A DNA stretch of 12,647 bases from positions 1-12,647 of the forward strand of contig SKWC01000324.1 of NCBI GenBank assembly GCA_007129145.1, in the 5' to 3' direction. Origin of the DNA: Rubritepida sp. Its GTDB lineage: Bacteria > Pseudomonadota > Alphaproteobacteria > Acetobacterales > Acetobacteraceae. Shown in pieces: positions 1 through 5,479 of this stretch; within the stretch, counting starts at the first letter, position 1, and every line of letters begins with the position of its first letter. The notes beneath the pieces are model-generated. The model searched no databases, was not told the DNA's origin, and saw nothing but the letters and a program-made list of their open reading frames with translations. Made by a program: the position numbers and the translations under genes.

Positions 1-417
1 CGCCAGCAGGTCGATGACCTTGATGCCCGTCACCAGGATCTCAGCCGCGGTGGCCTGCTCGTCGACGGCCGGCGCCTCGCGGTGGATGGTGTAGGTCTTC
101 TCGGCCTGCACCGGGCCCTTCTCGTCGATCGGCTCACCGATGACGTTCAGGATGCGGCCCAGCGTGCCATTGCCCACCGGCACCGAGATCCCCGCGCCGG
201 TGTCCACCACCTCGGTGCCGCGCACCAGGCCGTCGGTGGTGTCCATGGCGATGCAGCGCACGGTGCGCTCGCCCAGATGCTGCGCGACTTCCAGCACCAG
301 GGTCGCGTCATTCACCTTCAAATGCAGCGCGTTGGTGATGGCCGGCAGTTCCGAGGGGAACTGCACGTCCACCACGGCGCCAAGCACCTGCGTCACCTGA
401 CCGACATTGTTCTTCAT
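1..417 (-). CDS. atpD: ATP synthase F1 subunit beta (N-terminal part, cut by window edge)
   Basis: Catalytic beta subunit of the F1 sector, which makes ATP from ADP and phosphate on the cytoplasmic face of the inner membrane. I translated the minus strand from the ATG at 417-415; it is open for 139 codons to the window edge and begins MKNNVGQVTQVLGAVVDVQF. This is the N-terminal beta-barrel typical of AtpD, followed by GRILNVIGEPIDEKGPV and the start of the nucleotide-binding domain (GIKVIDLLA). The gene is cut just before the Walker A loop, so the catalytic residues are not visible. A ribosome-binding site (GAAGGG, 8 bases from the ATG) supports the start. It lies 16 bases downstream of atpG, as in the standard atpHAGDC order; atpC should follow beyond the left edge. 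Confidence 0.97.
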   Translation of the reverse strand, partial: MKNNVGQVTQVLGAVVDVQFPSELPAITNALHLKVNDATLVLEVAQHLGERTVRCIAMDTTDGLVRGTEVVDTGAGISVPVGNGTLGRILNVIGEPIDEKGPVQAEKTYTIHREAPAVDEQATAAEILVTGIKVIDLLA

Positions 418-433
418 GGCGGAAACCCTTCGA

Positions 434-1312
434 TCAAACGGCTTCAGCACCGGAGATGATCTCGATCAGCTCCTTGGTGATGTTGGCCTGGCGTGTGCGG
501 TTGTAGTTGAGCGTCAGCTTGTTGATCATGTCGCCCGCGTTGCGCGTGGCGTTGTCCATCGCGGTCATGCGGCTGCCCTGCTCGCCCGCGGAATTGTCCA
601 GCAGCGAGCGGTAGACCTGGATGGCCAGGTTCTGCGGCAGGATACGGGCGAGGATCTCGGCCTCGTCCGGCTCATACTCGTATTCCTGCGAGGGACCCTC
701 GGCAGGCGCCACCTCGGGCAGCGGCGCGGGGATCAGGCGCTGCTCCACCGGAGTCTGGCTGATGACGTTGCGGAAGCGATTGTACACCAGCGAACAGATG
801 TCGAAGCCGCCCTGCTCGAACAGCGCCGTCACCTCGCCGGTGATCCGCGCCGCCTCGTCGAAGCCGATGCGCTTCTGTCCGGCGAAGCTGATCTCGCCCA
901 CGAAACGGCTGGCGAACTCCCGCTTCAGATAGGCCGCGCCCTTGCGGCCGACCGCCAGGATCTTGACGGTGCGGCCCTCCGCCTCAAGGGCACGGATGCG
1001 GTTGCGCGCGAAGCGCCCGACATTGGTGTTGAACGGGCCGCAGAGCCCGCGCTCCGCGGTGATCACCACCAGCAGATGCACCGTCTCGGCGCCGGTGCCG
1101 ACCAGAAGCTTGGGCGCGTCGGGGCTGCCCTGCACCGACGCGCCGAGCGAGGCCAGCATCCGCTCCATGCGCTCGGCATAGGGGCGGGCCGCCTCGGCCT
1201 GGCTCTGCGCGCGGCGCAGCTTCGCCGCGGCCACCATCTTCATCGCCTGCGTGATCTTGCGCGTGGACTTCACGCTGTTGATCCGCGAGCGCAGCGACTT
1301 CAGGCTGGGCAT
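434..1312 (-). CDS. atpG: ATP synthase F1 subunit gamma
   Basis: Central rotor shaft of F1, coupling c-ring rotation to conformational change in the three alpha/beta pairs. The 292-residue length is normal for the family. The N-terminal helix is highly typical (MPSLKSLRSRINSVKSTRKI, then TQAMKMVAAAKLRRAQ). The C-terminal helix is also conserved (SRMTAMDNATRNAGDMINKL, ending in ITKELIEIISGAEAV). Together these two helices form the coiled-coil shaft. The central Rossmann-like domain includes TAERGLCGPFNTNV around residues 84-97. The start ATG is preceded by GGGGAG at 1326-1321, 8 bases upstream; this Shine-Dalgarno can pair with bases directly before the ATG (separate entry). The gene lies 19 bases after atpA and 16 before atpD, so co-transcription is expected. 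Confidence 0.97.
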   Translation of the reverse strand: MPSLKSLRSRINSVKSTRKITQAMKMVAAAKLRRAQSQAEAARPYAERMERMLASLGASVQGSPDAPKLLVGTGAETVHLLVVITAERGLCGPFNTNVGRFARNRIRALEAEGRTVKILAVGRKGAAYLKREFASRFVGEISFAGQKRIGFDEAARITGEVTALFEQGGFDICSLVYNRFRNVISQTPVEQRLIPAPLPEVAPAEGPSQEYEYEPDEAEILARILPQNLAIQVYRSLLDNSAGEQGSRMTAMDNATRNAGDMINKLTLNYNRTRQANITKELIEIISGAEAV

Positions 1313-1326
1313 GGGAGGTGCTCCCC
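1313..1326 (-). promoter_or_regulatory. Ribosome-binding site of atpG, within a small hairpin
   Basis: On the minus strand the 14 bases directly before the atpG ATG read GGGGAGCACCTCCC. GGGGAG is the Shine-Dalgarno, but GGGAG can pair with CTCCC across a 3-base CAC loop, giving a 5-bp GC-rich stem that hides the site. The atpA stop codon (1334-1332) is only a few bases upstream, so a ribosome finishing atpA would sit over and melt the stem. The pairing is seen; its role in coupling gamma translation to alpha translation is inference. Confidence 0.5.
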
Positions 1327-1331
1327 GCCGC

Positions 1332-2864
1332 TCAGGCGAAGGACTTGGCGAAGGAGTCCAGGAAGGCCACCAGCTTCGCCTCGGTCTCCTTCTTGATCTC
1401 GCGGTCGGTGCGGATGGCCTCCATGATATCCGGTGCGGTCGCCTTCAGGCTGCCCAGCAGGCGCGATTCGAACTCGCCCACCTTCGCCACCGGCAGCTTG
1501 TCCAGATAGCCGCGGGTGCCGGCGAAGATCGCCACCACCTGCTCCTCCACCGGGACCGGCTTGAACTGCGGCTGCTTCAGCAGCTCGGTCAACCGCGCGC
1601 CGCGGGCCAGCAGCGCCTGCGTGGACGCATCCAGATCCGAGGCGAACTGCGCGAAGGCCGCCATCTCGCGGTACTGCGCCAGCTCCAGCTTGATCTTGCC
1701 GGCAACCTGCTTCATCGCCTTGATCTGCGCCGCCGAACCCACGCGCGAGACCGAGATGCCGACGTTCACCGCGGGGCGGATGCCCTTGTAGAACAGCTCC
1801 GTCTCCAGGAAGATCTGGCCGTCCGTGATCGAGATGACGTTGGTGGGAATGTAGGCGCCCACGTCGCCGGCCTGCGTCTCGATGACCGGCAGCGCCGTCA
1901 GCGAACCCGCGCCGAAATCGTCGTTCATCTTGGCCGCGCGCTCAAGCAGGCGGCTGTGCAGGTAGAAGACGTCGCCCGGATAGGCCTCGCGGCCCGGCGG
2001 GCGGCGCAGCAGCAGCGACATCTGGCGGTAGGCGACGGCCTGCTTCGACAGGTCGTCATAGAAGATGACCGCATGCATGCCGTTGTCGCGGAAGAACTCG
2101 CCCATGGCGCAGCCCGTGTAGGGCGCCAGGAACTGCATCGGCGCCGGATCCGAGGCGGTGGCCGCGACGATGATGGAGTACTCCAGCGCGCCGCTCTCCT
2201 CCAGCTGCTTCACCAGCTGGGCGACGGTCGAACGCTTCTGGCCGACGGCGACGTAGATGCAGTAGAGCTTCTGCTTCTCGTCGGTGCCGGCGTGGGCGTC
2301 CTTCTGGTTGATGATCGTGTCCACAATCACCGCGGTCTTGCCGGTCTGGCGGTCACCGATGATCAATTCGCGCTGGCCGCGGCCGATGGGGATCAGGCTG
2401 TCGATCGCCTTGATGCCCGTCTGCATCGGCTCATGCACGGACTTGCGGGGGATGATGCCCGGCGCCTTCAGCTCGGCGCGGCGGCGCTCGACGTCCACGA
2501 TCGGGCCCTTGCCGTCGATCGGGTTGCCCAGCGCATCCACCACGCGGCCCAGCAGGCCCTTGCCGACCGGCACATCCACGATGGCGCCGGTCCGGCTGAC
2601 CGTGTCGCCTTCCTTCACGCCCTTGTCGTCGCCGAAGATCACGACGCCGACATTGTCGGTCTCGAGGTTCAGCGCCATGCCCTTGATGCCGGCGGAGGGG
2701 AACTCCACCAGCTCGCCGGCCATCACGTTCTGCAGGCCATAGACGCGGGCGATGCCGTCACCCACGCTCAGGACGGTGCCCACCTCGGCGACATTCGCCT
2801 CGGCATCGAAGCTCGCGATCTGCTGCTTCAGGATCTCCGAAATCTCAGCCGGACGGATTTCCAT
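1332..2864 (-). CDS. atpA: ATP synthase F1 subunit alpha
   Basis: Non-catalytic nucleotide-binding subunit of F1, alternating with beta in the hexamer. The 510 residues match the usual length. It starts MEIRPAEISEILKQQIASFD and has the N-terminal beta-barrel (VGDGIARVYGL near 44-54). The Walker A loop GDRQTGKT is at about 170-177. The region GISVSRVGSAAQIKAMK, around residue 370, contains the conserved Arg of the alpha subunit that reaches into the catalytic site. The ATG at 2864 is favoured because AAGGGGG lies about 9 bases upstream, inside the last codons of atpH, whose stop codon is separated from this ATG by one base. This arrangement implies translational coupling to atpH. Confidence 0.98.
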   Translation of the reverse strand: MEIRPAEISEILKQQIASFDAEANVAEVGTVLSVGDGIARVYGLQNVMAGELVEFPSAGIKGMALNLETDNVGVVIFGDDKGVKEGDTVSRTGAIVDVPVGKGLLGRVVDALGNPIDGKGPIVDVERRRAELKAPGIIPRKSVHEPMQTGIKAIDSLIPIGRGQRELIIGDRQTGKTAVIVDTIINQKDAHAGTDEKQKLYCIYVAVGQKRSTVAQLVKQLEESGALEYSIIVAATASDPAPMQFLAPYTGCAMGEFFRDNGMHAVIFYDDLSKQAVAYRQMSLLLRRPPGREAYPGDVFYLHSRLLERAAKMNDDFGAGSLTALPVIETQAGDVGAYIPTNVISITDGQIFLETELFYKGIRPAVNVGISVSRVGSAAQIKAMKQVAGKIKLELAQYREMAAFAQFASDLDASTQALLARGARLTELLKQPQFKPVPVEEQVVAIFAGTRGYLDKLPVAKVGEFESRLLGSLKATAPDIMEAIRTDREIKKETEAKLVAFLDSFAKSFA

Positions 2865-2865
2865 C

Positions 2866-3456
2866 TCAGGCGGCCCCCTTCATGACGAACTGCAGGCGTT
2901 GCAGCTTGGACTTGAGCGAATTGTCGTAGAGGCGCGAGCCGATCCGAACGATCAGCCCGCCCAGGACGGCGCGGTCCACGGTCTCGACCAGCTTGACGCC
3001 GGAATAGCCGGACTCGGTCAGGCGCGCCGTGATCTGCGTGCGCAGCGTGTCGGTCAGCGGGAAGGCGGTGGTCACCTGGGCGAATTGCTCGCCGCGGCGC
3101 GCGGCCAGCTTCGCAGCGAAGGACAGCGCCACCTGCGGCAGGATCGCCAGGCGGCGGTTGCGGATCAGCACGCCCAGGAAGCGGCGGACCTCCGCACCGA
3201 CGCCCGCCTTCTCGACGATGGCGAAGATGGTGCGCTGCTGCTCCACCGCGGAAAGCCGGGGGTCCTGCACCAGGGCGCGGAAGCCGGCATCGTCGCGGCA
3301 GAGGCCAAGCAGGCCTTCCATATCGCTCGCGATGCGGTCCAGCGCGCCAGGATCGGCTTCGCGCTTGTCATCGGCCAGGCCGAGCAGGGCCAGCGCGTAG
3401 CGCGCCGCCACACTGCCATCGGCCGGCACATCCAGGGAAATGCTCTCGGCAGCCAC
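2866..3456 (-). CDS. atpH: ATP synthase F1 subunit delta (OSCP)
   Basis: Delta subunit, which sits on top of F1 and ties it to the peripheral stalk (b subunits). The OSCP-family pattern is clear: SVAARYALALLGLADDK near the N-terminus and a conserved C-terminal block (VLGGLIVRIGSRLYDNSLKS, then KLQRLQFVMKGAA). I chose the GTG at 3456-3454, giving 196 residues starting VAAESISLDVPADGSVAARY, because GGA with 7-base spacing precedes it and the length fits the family. Alternatives are ATG at 3498 (210 residues, no ribosome-binding site, abutting a hairpin) and ATG at 3567 (233 residues, overlapping obgE's stop codon). The extra N-terminal residues in those versions are low-complexity Arg/Gly. First gene of the F1 cluster; F0 genes are not adjacent. 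Family call certain, start moderately so. Confidence 0.9.
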   Translation of the reverse strand: MAAESISLDVPADGSVAARYALALLGLADDKREADPGALDRIASDMEGLLGLCRDDAGFRALVQDPRLSAVEQQRTIFAIVEKAGVGAEVRRFLGVLIRNRRLAILPQVALSFAAKLAARRGEQFAQVTTAFPLTDTLRTQITARLTESGYSGVKLVETVDRAVLGGLIVRIGSRLYDNSLKSKLQRLQFVMKGAA

Positions 3457-3498
3457 CTGCGGTTCCGGTCCTGTTCCTGAAATGCCGCCCAGGCCCAT

Positions 3499-3514
3499 CC
3501 CGCGACAGCGCGGG
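3499..3514 (-). other. Perfect 6-bp hairpin in the atpH leader
   Basis: Minus strand CCCGCG-CTGT-CGCGGG forms a perfect GC stem with a tetraloop, about 43 bases before the chosen atpH start. No T-run follows, so it is not an intrinsic terminator. If transcription starts just upstream (see the candidate promoter) it would lie at or near the 5' end of the atp mRNA and might stabilise it. That role is inference. Confidence 0.4.
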
Positions 3515-3516
3515 CG

Positions 3517-3544
3517 CCTTAACACACGCATTGCTGCACGGCAA
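3517..3544 (-). promoter_or_regulatory. Candidate weak promoter for the atpHAGD operon
   Basis: In the 107-base gap between obgE and atpH the minus strand has TTGCCG (3544-3539), a 16-base spacer and TTAAGG (3522-3517). The -35 matches TTGACA at four positions; the -10 is poor. No terminator was seen between obgE and atpH, so read-through from obgE is also possible. Confidence 0.25.
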
Positions 3545-3563
3545 CCAAGCCCCGCCCGCCCGA

Positions 3564-4562
3564 TCACCCCCGTGCGGCGCGGACCACATCCATCAGCCGG
3601 CGCAGGACCTGCGCCACGCCCTCTCCCGTGGCGCCCGAGGCCAGCATCACCTCCTGCCCGCAGGCACGCTCCAGCGCGCGGTGCCGCGCCGCGCGGGCCT
3701 GCGGCGTCATGGCGTCCAGCTTGTTCAGCACCACCACCTCAGGCTTCTCCGAGAGCCCGCCGCCGTATTCCACCAGCTCGTGGCGCACCAGGCGCCAGGC
3801 GGCGGCGGGGTCGGGCTGGCTGCCATCCACCAGATGCAGCAGCACGCGGCAGCGCTCCACATGGCCCAGGAACCGCGTGCCGAGTCCCGCGCCCTCGGCC
3901 GCGCCCTCGATCAGCCCGGGTATGTCGGCCAGCACGAATTCCTCGCTGGCGTTCAACCGCACCACGCCCAGCTGCGGGAACAGGGTGGTGAAGGGATAAT
4001 CCGCGATCTTCGGCCGCGCCGCGCTGACCGCGGCGAGGAAGGTGGATTTCCCGGCATTGGGCAGCCCGACCAGCCCGGCATCGGCCAACAGCTTCAGCCG
4101 CAGCCAGATCCAGCGCTCCTCGCCCGGCCAGCCCTTGTCGGCGCGGCGCGGCGCGCGATTCGTGCTGCTCTTGAACTGCGCGTTGCCTCGCCCGCCATCG
4201 CCGCCGCGGGCCAGCAGCACGCGCTTGCCCACCGCATCCAGGTCGGCGATCAGCGTCTCGCGGTCCTCGGCCAGGATCTGCGTGCCCAGTGGCAGTTTCA
4301 GCACCACATCGGGCGCCTTGGCGCCGGTGCGGTCGCTGCCCGCGCCGTTGCCTCCCTTGCGCGCCTTGAAATGCTGGGCATAGCGGTAGTCGATCAGGGT
4401 GTTCAGCCCATCCACCGCTTCGGCCCAGACATCCCCGCCCTTGCCGCCATCCCCGCCATCCGGGCCGCCGAACTCGATGAATTTCTCGCGCCGGAAGGCC
4501 ACGACGCCGTCGCCGCCATCGCCCGAGCGGACATAGACCTTGGCTTCATCGAGGAATTTCAT
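3564..4562 (-). CDS. obgE: Obg-family GTPase (CgtA), ribosome assembly
   Basis: Essential GTPase that binds the 50S precursor and links ribosome maturation to growth and stress. Domains are visible in order. The glycine-rich Obg fold is at about 1-158 (MKFLDEAKVYVRSGDGGDGV, FGGPDGGDGGKGGDVW, GGDGGRGNAQF). The G domain follows: P-loop GLPNAGKST at 166-174, switch I DYPFTTLFPQLGVV at 188-201, DIPG at 213-216, NKLD at 280-283 and SGATGEGV at 309-316 in the G5 position. At 332 residues it ends with the G domain and lacks the extra C-terminal extension found in some homologues, which is common in alphaproteobacteria. It follows rpmA by 96 bases, but a strong terminator sits in that gap. Its ribosome-binding site is weak (GGA, 5 bases before the ATG). 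Standard rplU-rpmA-obgE neighbourhood. Confidence 0.97.
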   Translation of the reverse strand: MKFLDEAKVYVRSGDGGDGVVAFRREKFIEFGGPDGGDGGKGGDVWAEAVDGLNTLIDYRYAQHFKARKGGNGAGSDRTGAKAPDVVLKLPLGTQILAEDRETLIADLDAVGKRVLLARGGDGGRGNAQFKSSTNRAPRRADKGWPGEERWIWLRLKLLADAGLVGLPNAGKSTFLAAVSAARPKIADYPFTTLFPQLGVVRLNASEEFVLADIPGLIEGAAEGAGLGTRFLGHVERCRVLLHLVDGSQPDPAAAWRLVRHELVEYGGGLSEKPEVVVLNKLDAMTPQARAARHRALERACGQEVMLASGATGEGVAQVLRRLMDVVRAARG

Positions 4563-4577
4563 GGCGATCCGGGACCG

Positions 4578-4609
4578 GGCGACTCAAACAAACTGGCGAA
4601 TCAAACAAA
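4578..4609. repeat. Tandem 15-base direct repeat between terminator and obgE
   Basis: Plus strand GGCGACTCAAACAAA (4578-4592), two bases, then GGCGAATCAAACAAA (4595-4609): 14 of 15 positions identical with a 17-base period. The second copy overlaps the A-run that forms the terminator's T-tail on the minus strand. It could be a simple duplication of the tail region or a pair of binding sites in front of obgE; the sequence alone does not decide. Confidence 0.7.
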
Positions 4610-4629
4610 AAGGGGGGCCGAGGCCCCCC
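4602..4629 (-). terminator. Rho-independent terminator after rpmA
   Basis: On the minus strand GGGGGGC (4629-4623), loop CTCG (4622-4619) and GCCCCCC (4618-4612) form a 7-bp all-GC stem, followed directly by TTTTTGTTTG (4611-4602). This is a classic intrinsic terminator 29 bases beyond the rpmA stop codon, reading in the direction of rplU-rpmA transcription. It should end most ribosomal-protein transcripts before obgE, so obgE depends on read-through or its own promoter. Confidence 0.92.
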
Positions 4630-4658
4630 GTGCGCACGCGCCTCACGGCGGGGACGCG

Positions 4659-4928
4659 TCACTCCGCGGCCAGCTTCACCGGCTCGACCGAGACATGCAC
4701 CCGGCCCTCGGCCTTGCGCTGGAACTTCACATGGCCCTCGATCAGGGCGAACAGCGTGTGGTCGCGGCCCACGCCGACATGCGCACCAGGTTTCATCCGC
4801 GTGCCGCGCTGCCGCACCAGGATGTTGCCGGCCAGCACATGCTCGCCGCCGAACTTCTTCACGCCAAGCCGCTGGCCGGGAGAGTCGCGCCCGTTGCGCG
4901 AGGAGCCGCCAGCCTTTTTCTGTGCCAT
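4659..4928 (-). CDS. rpmA: 50S ribosomal protein L27
   Basis: Bacterial L27, a large-subunit protein whose N-terminal tail reaches the peptidyl-transferase centre and helps position tRNA. The 89 residues begin MAQKKAGGSSRNGRDSPGQR, the family signature, continuing LGVKKFGGEHVLAGNILVRQ and RGTRMKPGAHVGVGRDHTLF. There is no N-terminal pre-sequence of the kind cleaved in Firmicutes. The start is fixed by AAGGAG 8 bases upstream of the ATG. It follows rplU by 13 bases and precedes an intrinsic terminator, so rplU-rpmA form a two-gene transcript. Confidence 0.98.
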   Translation of the reverse strand: MAQKKAGGSSRNGRDSPGQRLGVKKFGGEHVLAGNILVRQRGTRMKPGAHVGVGRDHTLFALIEGHVKFQRKAEGRVHVSVEPVKLAAE

Positions 4929-4941
4929 TGCCGATTCTCCT

Positions 4942-5256
4942 TCAGGCCGCGATGTCGCCGATGCGCAGCACGGTCAGGTGCTGGCGATGGCCCCGCTTGC
5001 GGCGGCTGTTCTTGCGGCGGCGCTTCTTCAGAATCAGCACCTTCTCGCCGCGGGTCTGCTCCAGCACCGTCGCCACCACCGAGGCGCCCGGCACGGTCGG
5101 CGCGCCGAGCTTCAGCCCGGCCTCGCCGCCTACGGCCAGCACCTCATGGAAGGTGACGGTCGAACCGGGCTCCGCCTCGAGCTTCTCGACGGCGAGCACC
5201 GCATTCGGCGTCACCCGGTATTGCTTTCCGCCGGTGCGGATCACTGCAAAGGTCAT
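4942..5256 (-). CDS. rplU: 50S ribosomal protein L21
   Basis: Large-subunit ribosomal protein that binds 23S rRNA. The 104 residues starting MTFAVIRTGGKQYRVTPNAV match the usual L21 length and N-terminus. The tail includes the basic KVLILKKRRRKNSRRKRGHR and QHLTVLRIGDI. The start at 5256 is supported by GAAAGG 8 bases upstream and by family length; the reading frame stays open upstream to an ATG at 5358, but those extra 34 residues are unlike L21. First gene of the rplU-rpmA transcript, with a 120-base leader and a recognisable promoter. Confidence 0.97.
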   Translation of the reverse strand: MTFAVIRTGGKQYRVTPNAVLAVEKLEAEPGSTVTFHEVLAVGGEAGLKLGAPTVPGASVVATVLEQTRGEKVLILKKRRRKNSRRKRGHRQHLTVLRIGDIAA

Positions 5257-5376
5257 CACACGCGCCTTTCGGGACCGCCGCGTGGCGTGGACGGGCCCGC
5301 ATGACTGGAAACGCCACAGTGGTCCGCGCAGCAGGCAACGAACCACCGCGGGCGGCACGCCAGCGCCACCCGAGAG
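5257..5376 (-). promoter_or_regulatory. rplU 5' leader with two adjacent inverted repeats
   Basis: The predicted rplU transcript has a leader of about 120 bases. It contains GTGGCGT (5288-5282) pairing with ACGCCAC (5317-5311), a 7-bp stem with a 22-base loop that includes GGGCCC. Next to it GTGGT/ACCAC (5319-5323 with 5342-5346) pairs across 18 bases. A further CCGCG/CGCGG pairing (about 5324-5328 with 5347-5351) would compete with the second stem. Leaders before rplU act as autoregulatory elements in some bacteria; a regulatory function here is inference. No T-run follows either stem, so any control would more likely be translational. Confidence 0.4.
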
Positions 5377-5382
5377 AGTGGC

Positions 5383-5412
5383 CGTTTAGGCGGCACAGCC
5401 CCCTCCCGTCAA
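5383..5412 (-). promoter_or_regulatory. Promoter of rplU-rpmA
   Basis: The minus strand carries TTGACG (5412-5407, five of six matches to the -35 consensus) and, 17-18 bases on, CTAAAC/TAAACG (5389-5383) as the -10. Spacing and -35 are as expected for a housekeeping sigma-70 promoter in a GC-rich alphaproteobacterium. It points toward rplU, with the transcript start predicted near 5376. Confidence 0.7.
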
Positions 5413-5479
5413 GCGCGTGCACCGCACTCCCGTGCAGATCGCGCTTGCATGGCGCGCGCCCCCGCGCGAGATGCAGCCC

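Noticed and set aside
1251..2885. 544-codon plus-strand open frame opposite atpA
   Set aside because: Antisense shadow of a GC-rich gene: His/Arg/Ala-rich translation with no family character, while the minus strand encodes an unmistakable AtpA.
3531..5156. 541-codon plus-strand open frame across obgE, rpmA and rplU
   Set aside because: It runs antisense to three certain genes and through their intergenic terminator; composition is low-complexity.
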